Source: Chryseobacterium sp. SSA4.19 (GTDB lineage: Bacteria > Bacteroidota > Bacteroidia > Flavobacteriales > Weeksellaceae). From it: a stretch of 64,000 bases of DNA. The notes beneath the pieces were generated by a model. That model saw only the letters and a list, made by a program, of their open reading frames with translations. It was not told the origin of the DNA and did not search any database. Of the stretch, positions 25,613 through 33,669 are shown in pieces. The first letter of the stretch is position 1. Each line of letters starts with the position of its first letter. The stretch is from positions 62,001 through 126,000 of the forward strand of contig NZ_JAKVIP010000010.1 in the NCBI RefSeq assembly GCF_022601875.1, read 5' to 3'. Both the position numbers and the translations under genes were made by a program.

Positions 25613-26680
25613 ATGAAAAACAGTCTTTTGGGAGTATTGATTATTCCTTTTTCAATGTACGCACAGGACGTTCCGAAGCTTAGCGATGACATGGCCATGA
25701 AATTAGCGGAAAAACCGCTGCACTGTATTGCGCAGGAATACCCGAATAAAACGGCCCATATCATCAACAATGCCGGTGAGGTTTCTTTAAGCCCGAAGGT
25801 ATTACATCCGAGTTTTTACGGCTGTTTCGACTGGCACAGCTCGGTTCACGGACACTGGATGCTGGTGAGATTATTAAAAACCAAACCGGGCTTATCTGTT
25901 GCCAAGGATATTGAAAATATCCTGGATCACTCCTTTACAAAAGAAAACCTCCAGACGGAAGCAGATTATTTTACAAAATATCAGCTTACCACTACTTTTG
26001 AAAGAACTTACGGCTGGGCCTGGCTCCTGAAGCTGGATCAGGAACTGATTGCCTGGGATCATCCGAAAGCAAAGCTTTGGCATCAGAACCTAAAACCGTT
26101 AACCGATAAAATCTTAAGTTCCTGGAAATCTTACCTTCCCAAACAAACCTATCCAAACCGGACCGGCGTTCATCCCAATACCGCCTTTGCTATGGCTTTC
26201 GCCATCGACTGGGCCAGAGCAAATAAGGATAAAGATTTTGAAAATCAACTATTGGAAAAGGCAAAATATTTTTATCTGAAAGACGAAAAAACACCGGCTT
26301 ATCTTGAACCGGATGGTTCGGACTTGTTTTCGCCCAGCCTGGAAATTGCCGATCTGATGCGAAGAGTGCTCCCTCAGAAGGAATTTGTACAGTGGCTGAA
26401 TACTTTCTACGAAAAACGCAGCCTTGAGAATATTGAAAAAATCTCTGTGGTAAGTGATTTGTCAGATTACCAGACCGTTCATCTGGTTGGGTTGTCTTTT
26501 TCCAAAGCCTGGTGCATGAAAGGAATTGCTAAGGCCCTGCCGGATCATCATCCATTGAAAAAAGATTTCCAGAAAACCGCTCAGGTCTTCTTATCCAATG
26601 GGATTCCTTTATTATTCCAGGGAAATTACGGCGGAGACCACTGGCTGGCAAGTTTTGCCGTGTATGCCCTGGAAGATTAA
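25613..26680 (+). CDS. DUF2891 family exported protein
   Basis: 355 residues from the Met that begins a signal peptide (MKNSLLGVLIIPFSMYAQ); the upstream ATG at 25568 lies in the duplicated sequence. The mature protein is all-alpha by composition, with the family signatures HPSFYGCFDWHSSVHGHWML (about residues 67-86), ERTYGWAWLLKLDQEL (about 130-145) and YPNRTGVHPNTAFAM. Near the C-terminus is GNYGGDHWLASFAVYAL. The His/Trp-rich pattern and the (alpha/alpha) character suggest a glycan-active or glycan-binding enzyme, but no activity is established. Its stop overlaps the convergent Mpo1-like gene by 4 bases. Confidence 0.85.
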   Translation: MKNSLLGVLIIPFSMYAQDVPKLSDDMAMKLAEKPLHCIAQEYPNKTAHIINNAGEVSLSPKVLHPSFYGCFDWHSSVHGHWMLVRLLKTKPGLSVAKDIENILDHSFTKENLQTEADYFTKYQLTTTFERTYGWAWLLKLDQELIAWDHPKAKLWHQNLKPLTDKILSSWKSYLPKQTYPNRTGVHPNTAFAMAFAIDWARANKDKDFENQLLEKAKYFYLKDEKTPAYLEPDGSDLFSPSLEIADLMRRVLPQKEFVQWLNTFYEKRSLENIEKISVVSDLSDYQTVHLVGLSFSKAWCMKGIAKALPDHHPLKKDFQKTAQVFLSNGIPLLFQGNYGGDHWLASFAVYALED

Positions 26681-27147
26681 TACCGGATACCAGCTTTCTT
26701 CAGGATAAAGCTCAGCAGCCAGATCGGTCCGATCAGGAGAAACTGGATGTCTTTCAGGAATGAAGGCTTTTTTCCTTCAACTTTATGCCCGATAAACTGT
26801 AACAGCCAGGTGATTACAAAAACCGAAAGATAAACAAGCCATGGTCTTTCTGAACGGGTATTCACGCCGAAAGCAAAACTTTCCATGATCACCATAAGAA
26901 CAAGCATAATGAAGCCAATTAAAAAAGAAAGCCTCATATAAAATACGGTGACTAAAGCCATGGCGGCAAGGCTCACAAAGCTTATACACCCGATGTAGAT
27001 AAAGCAGATGGACTTTGAGGGAATCAGCGAGATAAAGCCTAAGATCGTCCAGAAAATCAATGGAACACAGATCCAGTGAATCAGTTTATTGGTACTGTTT
27101 CTGTGGCTTTCTGCGTATTCTGCAAACAATAAATCTATCTTTCTCAT
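26677..27147 (-). CDS. Mpo1-like (DUF962) membrane protein
   Basis: 156 residues with four hydrophobic spans. The start MRKIDLLFAEYAESHRNSTN and the next IHWICVPLIFWTILGFISL (His about 24) and QFIGHKVEGKKPSF (about 116-129) are the conserved His-containing parts of the DUF962/YGL010w family. In yeast, Mpo1 is a dioxygenase that shortens 2-hydroxy fatty acids; whether bacterial members do so is not known. Divergent from the AraC gene, with 70 bases between. Confidence 0.88.
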   Translation of the reverse strand: MRKIDLLFAEYAESHRNSTNKLIHWICVPLIFWTILGFISLIPSKSICFIYIGCISFVSLAAMALVTVFYMRLSFLIGFIMLVLMVIMESFAFGVNTRSERPWLVYLSVFVITWLLQFIGHKVEGKKPSFLKDIQFLLIGPIWLLSFILKKAGIRY

Positions 27148-27181
27148 ACCGGTTATTTGGAAAACACTAAAATAATAAATT

Positions 27182-27213
27182 TTTGCAATCGCTCAGCAGA
27201 TTGCTTATATTTG
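27182..27213 (+). promoter_or_regulatory. Promoter for the AraC-family gene
   Basis: TTTG (27182-27185) and TATATTTG (27206-27213) with 20 bases between: a full Bacteroidota promoter. The -7 box ends four bases before the ATG, so transcription would start at or beside the start codon. Confidence 0.7.
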
Positions 27214-27217
27214 TGTT

Positions 27218-28063
27218 ATGTCTGTCCTGGAAAAATTCGGAGTTGAGATTTTTACGCAACATAATATTTTCGAGCGGATTGCTACCGATAAGCCTTTCCG
27301 GCCCGATAATCCTGCTTTTATCTTCATTAAGACGGGAACTATAAAGCTTAAACAGCATTTCAGGGATCTTGAGCTTTCCGCCAATATGTTTATGGTGACT
27401 GATCCGCAGACCGTCTACGAAATGATTTCCGTTAGCGATGATTTCCAGTCGAGGATGGTATCCTACAAAAGAGAATTTATTTCAGCCCTCTCCCTGAAGT
27501 TCAACCGGCTTATTACCTACCGGTATTTCAGGCAGCAAATGAATATCGGTGTGGCTTTTCATCCCGATGAAATGGAAGTGGTGTGGAAAAGTGTCAATTT
27601 CCTGAAATATATTCTGGACTCTGAAACGGAAATGACCTATAAAAAAGAAATCGTAGAACATCTTTTTTCCGTATTCTGCTACCAGATGGCGGGGATTATC
27701 TCCAAGGAAGACAGCAATGCCATGAACCAGATGTCGAGACAGGAGGAAATTGTTTTTATTTTCTTAAATGACCTATCCAAATTCCATAATAAGGAACGCG
27801 GTGTAGAGTTTTATGCAGCGCGCCAGTCTATTACAACCAGACATTTCTCTGCAGTAGTGAAGGAAGTGACCGGTAAATCTGCCGGCCAGGTGATTGCACT
27901 GGTTGTGATGAACGAGGCCAAAGTACTGCTGAACTCCTCCAGTAAGCCTGTTTCAGAAATTTCTTCCACACTTGGATTCAGTGATCCGTATTCATTTTCG
28001 CATTTTTTTAAAAAACATTTCGGTGAAAGTCCGTCACAGTACCGTAACCAATTTGAAAGCTGA
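27218..28063 (+). CDS. AraC-family transcriptional regulator
   Basis: 281 residues. The C-terminal 90 residues have two helix-turn-helix motifs with the AraC signature: VEFYAARQSITTRHFSAVVK, ISSTLGFSDPYSFSHFFKKH and FGESPSQYR. The N-terminal region is a cupin-like sensor domain (about 1-180) without a recognised ligand. It lies 87 bases upstream of the tolC-hlyD-DHA2 efflux operon on the same strand and probably regulates it; this is inferred from position. The next in-frame Met is at about residue 57, inside the sensor domain, so the ATG at 27218 is the likely start even though the promoter leaves no leader. Confidence 0.9.
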   Translation: MSVLEKFGVEIFTQHNIFERIATDKPFRPDNPAFIFIKTGTIKLKQHFRDLELSANMFMVTDPQTVYEMISVSDDFQSRMVSYKREFISALSLKFNRLITYRYFRQQMNIGVAFHPDEMEVVWKSVNFLKYILDSETEMTYKKEIVEHLFSVFCYQMAGIISKEDSNAMNQMSRQEEIVFIFLNDLSKFHNKERGVEFYAARQSITTRHFSAVVKEVTGKSAGQVIALVVMNEAKVLLNSSSKPVSEISSTLGFSDPYSFSHFFKKHFGESPSQYRNQFES

Positions 28064-28100
28064 ATCTTACATTTGAACATCTTTTTCCAAAATTTAAACA

Positions 28101-28131
28101 TTTGTTTGAACGCATGTGTACCATAACTTTG
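28101..28131 (+). promoter_or_regulatory. Promoter for the tolC-hlyD-DHA2 efflux operon
   Basis: TTTG (28101-28104) and TAACTTTG (28124-28131) with 19 bases between. 19 bases from the end of the box to the ATG at 28151. Confidence 0.7.
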
Positions 28132-28150
28132 CATCGTAAAACAAGGTACA

Positions 28151-29461
28151 ATGGCAAAGAATATAAAAACAGTACTATCACTAGTGATAGCAGTCTTTCC
28201 TGCGCTGTTTTTTTCACAGGACAGAAAACAGATGACGGCAGAGGAGGCGGCCGGGCTTGCGGTGCAGAACCAGCAGCAGCTGAAAGTTTCCGCATGGAAC
28301 ATTGATATTGCAAAACAGAATACAGCTCTTGTAAAGCTTCAGAAACTGCCTAATATTACGGCTTCAACAAGTCAGTTTTATTTAGGGAACGCTTTAGTAA
28401 TCGATAAAGATTTTTCAAACTCCACGAATGTTCCTATGCCTCATTACGGAAGCTCTTATGCGGTACAGGCTACGCAGCTGATTTTTAAAGGAGGCCTGGT
28501 GAACAAATCTATTGAGATGGCAGGGCTCCGTGAACAGCTTTCTGAGTTGGATCTCGAAAAAAATAAGCTGGACGTAAAATTTCTGGTGATCTCCAATTAT
28601 CTCGATATGTATAAAACAGTGAATCAGCAGGAGGTTTTTCAAAATAACAAAAAACTGGCCCAGGAAAGGCTGAAGAATATCCAGAAATTTTATCAGCAGG
28701 GGATGGTGACCAGAAATGAAGTCATCCGTGGAGAATTGGCTATTAAAAACCTTGACCAGGGAATTTTAACCTTATCCAACAACCGAAAGATCCTTAATTA
28801 TAATCTGAATATGGCGTTAGGACTGCCGGCTGATACCGAGATTATTCCCATTGAAAAACTGGAAAATAAAGAAACTGGAATCGGGATGGATTATTACCTA
28901 AGCTTGGCTCATGAAAGCAATCCGCTGGTAAAATCAGCTCATACCAACATCAGCGTTGCCGATAAAAACATCGAAATCATCAAAACCGATAAGATGCCTG
29001 CGATATCAGGATTCGGCGGGTATGCTTTACAACGGCCCATCACAACGAGAAACCCTGTATTGGATATGTATTCCGGAGGCTGGCAGACCGGGATTTCCCT
29101 GACCTATAATATTGATAACCTGTATAAAACAAAAGAACGGGTGAAATTGGGTGAGCTTCAGAAAGTCCAGGCCGGTGATGTCTTAACCCTGACTGAACAG
29201 AATATCGATATGGCTGTGAATGCTGCTTATGTAAAATATCAGGAATCGATCCAGCAAGCCGATATCCTGAACGATGCCAAAAAATTAGCCGAAGAAAACT
29301 ATAAAATTACAGAGGCTAAATATCTGAATCAGTTAGCGGTTCAGGCAGAAATGATCGATGCGCAGAACCAGAAGCTCCAGTCCGAGCTGGATTACAGCAA
29401 CGCGGAAATCAATGTGCTGTATCAATATTATAATCTTTTAAAATCTACAGGAACACTATAA
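28151..29461 (+). CDS. TolC-family outer-membrane efflux protein
   Basis: 436 residues. Signal peptide (about 1-24, ending Phe-Phe-Ser-Gln). It then has two repeats of the long-helix/strand TolC pattern: AAGLAVQNQQQLKVSAWNID near the start, YLDMYKTVNQQEVFQNNKKL in the middle, and LTYNIDNLYKTKERVKLGEL and NAAYVKYQESIQQADIL in the second half. The trimer forms the outer-membrane duct of a tripartite pump. It is the first gene of an operon with the HlyD-type adaptor 21 bases downstream. Confidence 0.93.
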   Translation: MAKNIKTVLSLVIAVFPALFFSQDRKQMTAEEAAGLAVQNQQQLKVSAWNIDIAKQNTALVKLQKLPNITASTSQFYLGNALVIDKDFSNSTNVPMPHYGSSYAVQATQLIFKGGLVNKSIEMAGLREQLSELDLEKNKLDVKFLVISNYLDMYKTVNQQEVFQNNKKLAQERLKNIQKFYQQGMVTRNEVIRGELAIKNLDQGILTLSNNRKILNYNLNMALGLPADTEIIPIEKLENKETGIGMDYYLSLAHESNPLVKSAHTNISVADKNIEIIKTDKMPAISGFGGYALQRPITTRNPVLDMYSGGWQTGISLTYNIDNLYKTKERVKLGELQKVQAGDVLTLTEQNIDMAVNAAYVKYQESIQQADILNDAKKLAEENYKITEAKYLNQLAVQAEMIDAQNQKLQSELDYSNAEINVLYQYYNLLKSTGTL

Positions 29462-29482
29462 TCTTACGCGAAAAATAAAACA

Positions 29483-30601
29483 ATGGAAAACAAGGGACAA
29501 AATACTCAGAACACACAGTCGCCTCCGTCCTCAGCGGTGGCTGCAAAGAAAAAAGAAACGAAAAAAAATAAAATCAGAAGCATTATTTCCAATATCATCG
29601 TATTTGTGGTCATCGGTTTCGGCCTGTTCTGGTTAATATGCGAATATTTTCATATCGGGGATAAAACCTACACAGAGGCTGCCCAGGTGGAAGAATTCAT
29701 TAACCCGGTCAATACGAGGGTTTCAGCCTACATCAAAGAAATTAAATTTATTGAACACCAGAAAGTTAAAAAAGGTGATACATTGGTTATACTGGACGAC
29801 CGTGAGATCCTTACACAGCTCGGACAGGCAGAAGCCACGTATCAGAATGCACTGGCACAGCGTGCGGCTACCAGTTCATCTGTAAATACCGTAGCCAATA
29901 ATGTAAATGTAATGGCCTCCAACATGGCAGGCGCAAAAGCAAGACTATGGAATGCGGAACAGAACCTGAACCGATACAGGAATTTACTGGCTTCAGAAGC
30001 TGTAACCCGGCAGCAATACGATCAGGTAAAAACCGAATATGATGCCCAGAAAGCAGCTTATGAAACCCTGGCTAACCAGAAGCAGTCGGCCAGTTATTCC
30101 ACAACGGAAGTAAAAAGCAAGTTCGGAATTATTGATGCCGAAATCAAAAGAGCCAAATCGGCTCTGGAAATGGCAAAAATCAATTTATCGTATACGGTAA
30201 TCACAGCACCTTATGACGGGGTGATGGGAAGGAGAACGATTTCAGAAGGCCAGCTGATCCAGCCGGGCCAGCAGGTTGCAACAATTGTTTTAAACGGGCA
30301 GAAATGGGTAACGGCGAACTTCTTGGAAAGCCAGATGCCGAACATCAAAGTAGGAGAGAAGATCATGATGACCGCAGATGCATTAGGCGGAAAAGAATTT
30401 GAAGGAGTGGTCACTGCGGTTTCAGCAGCCACCGGTTCCAGATATTCCAGTGTTCCGACCGATAACTCTACAGGGAATTTTATCAAAGTCCAGCAGAGAA
30501 TCCCGGTACGGATCGAGTTTACATCGGCTAACCAAAAAGCAGCAATAGACCAGCTGAGTGCCGGAATGAATATGAACGTGAGAATTAAAACAAATAAATA
30601 G
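29483..30601 (+). CDS. HlyD/EmrA-type membrane fusion protein
   Basis: 372 residues. A Lys-rich cytoplasmic N-terminus leads to a single membrane span (about residues 33-55: IISNIIVFVVIGFGLFWLI). Then half a lipoyl domain (VNTRVSAYIKEIKFIEHQKV, KKGDTLVILDDRE), a long alpha-helical hairpin (about 105-220) and the second half lipoyl domain (LSYTVITAPYDGVMGRRTIS, about 233-252), followed by a beta-barrel. It bridges the DHA2 carrier in the inner membrane to TolC. The carrier gene follows after a 279-base spacer with heptamer repeats at its end. Confidence 0.94.
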   Translation: MENKGQNTQNTQSPPSSAVAAKKKETKKNKIRSIISNIIVFVVIGFGLFWLICEYFHIGDKTYTEAAQVEEFINPVNTRVSAYIKEIKFIEHQKVKKGDTLVILDDREILTQLGQAEATYQNALAQRAATSSSVNTVANNVNVMASNMAGAKARLWNAEQNLNRYRNLLASEAVTRQQYDQVKTEYDAQKAAYETLANQKQSASYSTTEVKSKFGIIDAEIKRAKSALEMAKINLSYTVITAPYDGVMGRRTISEGQLIQPGQQVATIVLNGQKWVTANFLESQMPNIKVGEKIMMTADALGGKEFEGVVTAVSAATGSRYSSVPTDNSTGNFIKVQQRIPVRIEFTSANQKAAIDQLSAGMNMNVRIKTNK

Positions 30602-30880
30602 ACAGGAGATTTCGCACGCTAGACATCAGACTTTTGCAGTAGGAAGTATATTAGATATAGTATTTTGATGCAATATAAAAAACTGCTTAAATCTGATAAT
30701 GTACTATCTGATATTTATCTATTAATGCAGATGCCAATGAAAGATTTCATACACAGGAATCTTCATCAGGAGAATATAAGATAAGCAGATATCTTTAAAT
30801 CCAATAAAAAACCAAAATTAAGATCGCAGATCCTATTGTCTGATGTCTGACCTCTAATTTCTAACCTCTAACCGTAATTT
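30602..30880. other. Spacer between the adaptor and carrier genes
   Basis: 279 bases without a gene, within what is otherwise an operon. AT-rich; no terminator hairpin with a T-run was found. The end is a heptamer repeat (30840-30874). Confidence 0.5.
30840..30874. repeat. Five heptamers before the DHA2 carrier gene
   Basis: CTGATGT, CTGACCT, CTAATTT, CTAACCT, CTAACCG without gaps, ending six bases before the ATG at 30881. Confidence 0.65.
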
Positions 30881-32473
30881 ATGTACAATAAAGGATTATA
30901 TAACGATTGGGTTCCGAAACCCGTGCAGTTTTTGCTGATGGTCTTGCTGCTTACTGTAGTGATGCCGCTGGGAGGAGTGTACACTGGAAACATCAGCTTC
31001 GTGGTAAGCGGAACAGGATCAATGACCGAATATTTCATGTGGGCAAATTATGCTTCCACCATAGGGATGGGTGCCTGTATGCCGGTCGTACTGCGGATGA
31101 AAATGAGATTTAAGGTACGGGATAAAATGACTTTGCTTCTGGTGCTGTTGGGATTGCTGAGCTACATCAATGCAACAACGATGGAGCCGATGATCTTTGT
31201 ATTCACGTCTCTGGTAATCGGGTTTCTGAAAATGATGGTGACCATAGAGTTATTCCTGCCGCTGATGACCATGATCGGGAACCGCGGAATGTTTTACGGA
31301 GTTTTCTACACCTTTGTGCTGATGATGAACCAGGTAGCAGCATATTATGCCGTGGAAGTTTCCATGATCTATAACTGGCAGCATTTCTACATTTTGGCAT
31401 CTGTGCTGTGTTTCATGCTGGCACTGATTCACTGGGCGTTTATGCACAATAAGTATTTTGCCCTGAAAGTTCCGCTGCATTACATCGACTGGCTGAGTGT
31501 TCTGCTGTTTATCGCCACTTTTATGTTTTCAGCCTATGTTTTCTCATTCGGGAGACAGCAGGACTGGCTGAACTCGAAACATATTGTCAATGCAGGACTC
31601 GCTGCTTTTGTAAGCTTTTCCTTACTCGTGATCCGGCAGATGACTTTAAAGAGACCGTATTTGTCATTTACCATTTTCTCAAAGAATAATGTGCAGCATG
31701 GTCTGTTTATGCTGTTGTGGCTGGGGATGTTTTTAGGCACGACCTCCATTCAGAATACTTTTGCAGTCGGAGTTTTAGGCTATGATCAGCTGACGAATGC
31801 AAGGCTTAACCTCCTGATGATCCCGGGGATTATTCTGGCAGGAATCATAGCCGTCTTCTGGTTCAAAAGGGAAATCCCTCTGAAGATGTTTATTTTCTCA
31901 GGTTTCTCTGCCATGATGGGGTATGTGCTGATCATGTACCTCTCAATGGTGCCGGAATTCAGTTATGATAGCTGGTACCTGCCGATGTTTCTGAAAGGAT
32001 ACGGAATGTGTTCGCTGTTTATTTCCGTATGGTTCTATACCCTTGATAAGCTGGAGATGGACGAAATGCTGGCCGCGATCGGGTTGGTTCTCGTATGGCG
32101 TACTTTCCTTGCCGTAGGAATATTTTCTGCCCTGTATTCATGGTTCCAGTACCGTTTCCAGGTAATGGCTGTAGGTGATCTGGCCGTGTATATGGATGGA
32201 ATGAATTTTCCGCCCCAGAATGTTGCTTCCGGCATGAAACTCATTCAGCTGAACGCCATTCTTATTGCGGGTAAAAAGATTTTCGGCTACATTCTCATTG
32301 CGGGAACCGGAGTATTGGTGTATGTGCTGACCCACCATTTCGGCAGGGAACGGTTTGAATCCCTGAGATTTATCAGGCTGCTCAGCGGTAAATCCGTGAT
32401 TGCCAGGAGGCGGCTCCGGGAACGTAAAAAGTTATTGGAAGAAATTAAAGATGCCGCAGGCCCTGCGGTGTAA
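30881..32473 (+). CDS. MFS drug-efflux carrier, DHA2 (EmrB-like)
   Basis: 530 residues with about 14 membrane spans, the layout of DHA2 carriers. The C-terminal cytoplasmic tail is rich in Arg/Lys/Glu. Unusual for EmrB, the central motifs are weak: the loop 2-3 region reads MRMKMRFKVRDKMTLL and the family's proline-rich motif C is not obvious. It works as the inner-membrane antiporter of the AraC-TolC-HlyD-DHA2 set, exporting an unknown compound across both membranes by proton exchange. A hairpin terminator follows 20 bases after the stop. Confidence 0.9.
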   Translation: MYNKGLYNDWVPKPVQFLLMVLLLTVVMPLGGVYTGNISFVVSGTGSMTEYFMWANYASTIGMGACMPVVLRMKMRFKVRDKMTLLLVLLGLLSYINATTMEPMIFVFTSLVIGFLKMMVTIELFLPLMTMIGNRGMFYGVFYTFVLMMNQVAAYYAVEVSMIYNWQHFYILASVLCFMLALIHWAFMHNKYFALKVPLHYIDWLSVLLFIATFMFSAYVFSFGRQQDWLNSKHIVNAGLAAFVSFSLLVIRQMTLKRPYLSFTIFSKNNVQHGLFMLLWLGMFLGTTSIQNTFAVGVLGYDQLTNARLNLLMIPGIILAGIIAVFWFKREIPLKMFIFSGFSAMMGYVLIMYLSMVPEFSYDSWYLPMFLKGYGMCSLFISVWFYTLDKLEMDEMLAAIGLVLVWRTFLAVGIFSALYSWFQYRFQVMAVGDLAVYMDGMNFPPQNVASGMKLIQLNAILIAGKKIFGYILIAGTGVLVYVLTHHFGRERFESLRFIRLLSGKSVIARRRLRERKKLLEEIKDAAGPAV

Positions 32474-32493
32474 AAATACCTTGTTTTTCACGA

Positions 32494-32538
32494 GTAAAGC
32501 CCCTGTTCTTATCGTAAGACCGGGGCTTTACGTTTTTT
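32494..32538 (+). terminator. Intrinsic terminator of the efflux operon
   Basis: 10-bp GC-rich stem (32494-32503 with 32522-32531), extended inward by CTTA/TAAG pairing, followed by six T. Confidence 0.85.
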
Positions 32539-32549
32539 GGGAATTATTT

Positions 32550-32670
32550 AGGAGCTGTTTCCCGCTTTCACTACTCGCTTTTTTGTTCTTTCAGCGGCGG
32601 CTGCAAGCCGCCGCTGAAAGAACAAAAAGAGCTCAGGCAGGCCGTTCAATCGGGGCTAAGAATGGAATGC
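32550..32670. repeat. GC-rich palindromic intergenic element (REP-like)
   Basis: Core is a perfect 23-bp inverted repeat (32580-32602 with 32606-32628) around GCA. It is flanked by AGGAGCTGTTTCCCGCTTTC on the left and GGCCGTTCAATCGGGGCTAA on the right, giving about 120 bases. It sits in the gap between the efflux operon and map. Similar flanks are, in my memory, dispersed in Chryseobacterium genomes, but I cannot search. Confidence 0.75.
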
Positions 32671-32800
32671 CGGTCAACATTATTTCTATGATGATTTTCT
32701 GACAACTTTGGTTTTAAACGTAAGGCATATTACGGCTTTAAATCAGAAATCGTAACTTTATATTTCCAAATATTTTTATAAACCTCCAAAAAATAATAAG

Positions 32801-33565
32801 ATGTCCATAACCAACGAATATGAAATGACAGGAATGCAGAAAGCCGGTGAAGCTGTCGCATATACACTCAAGGAAATGATTAACTATGCTCAGCCAGGCA
32901 TGACCACCAAAGAGATTGATGAATTCGGAGGGAAAATCCTTGCGGATTTCGGCGCCAGGTCTGCTCCTTATCTGACGTATGGATTTCCGGGATGGACATG
33001 TATCAGCGTAAATAATGAATTCTGCCACGGCATTCCCAGTGATCAAAGGGTTTTAGAAGAAGGTGATTTAATTAATATTGATGTTTCTGCAGAGCTGAAC
33101 GGATTTTGGGCGGATAACGGAGCTTCATTCATTATCGGGAAAGATATTCATCAGCACCGTAAACTGGTGGATGCTTCTAAAGAAATTCTCCGGAAAGCCA
33201 TCAGCACGATCAAAGGTGGAGTAAAAATAGCCGATATCGGATTGCTGATGGAAACCGAAGCCAAAAACAAAGGTTTTAAAGTTATCAGGAACCTGGGAGG
33301 ACACGGCATCGGAAGAAGCCTTCATGAGCAGCCGGATGAACTGCTGAATTATAAAAACCGTTTTGATACGAGAAGATTCAGGAAGAATTCTGTGGTAGCC
33401 ATTGAAACATTTATTTCAACAACTTCCAATATTGCAGTGGAGCAGAATGACGGCTGGACCATGGTCGGCAATAAAGGCGGATTTATGGCACAGCATGAAC
33501 ATACCCTCATGATCACCGATGGACAGCCTGTAATCTTAACCGCAATGAATGAAATTCTGAATTAA
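32801..33565 (+). CDS. map: Methionine aminopeptidase, type I
   Basis: 254 residues, typical of type I MetAP. It removes the N-terminal Met from new proteins in the cytoplasm. Metal ligands are visible in order: Asp in INIDVSAELNGFWADNGASF (two Asp about 92 and 103), His in GGHGIGRSLHE (about 168), Glu in VVAIETFIST (about 200) and Glu in AQHEHTLMIT (about 232). FCHGIPSDQRVLEEGD carries the substrate His. It stands alone between two terminators. A TAACTTTA (32753-32760) upstream could be an imperfect -7 box. Confidence 0.95.
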   Translation: MSITNEYEMTGMQKAGEAVAYTLKEMINYAQPGMTTKEIDEFGGKILADFGARSAPYLTYGFPGWTCISVNNEFCHGIPSDQRVLEEGDLINIDVSAELNGFWADNGASFIIGKDIHQHRKLVDASKEILRKAISTIKGGVKIADIGLLMETEAKNKGFKVIRNLGGHGIGRSLHEQPDELLNYKNRFDTRRFRKNSVVAIETFISTTSNIAVEQNDGWTMVGNKGGFMAQHEHTLMITDGQPVILTAMNEILN

Positions 33566-33611
33566 AAGTAAGAAGAGACATTCCTATTCTGCAATTGAAA
33601 TAATCACATAC

Positions 33612-33645
33612 AAAAATATTCCCTGAAACCTCAGGGAATATTTTT
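33612..33645. terminator. Bidirectional terminator between map and the MoxR-like gene
   Basis: Perfect 15-bp stem (33612-33626 with 33631-33645), loop AACC, five A on the left and five T on the right, serving both converging genes. Confidence 0.9.
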
Positions 33646-33669
33646 ATATAACTAATAACTAAGTTTTGA

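Noticed and set aside
32400..32702. Open frame covering the palindromic element
   Set aside because: Its start lies inside the efflux carrier and the rest is translation of the palindromic repeat and terminator; no protein family.
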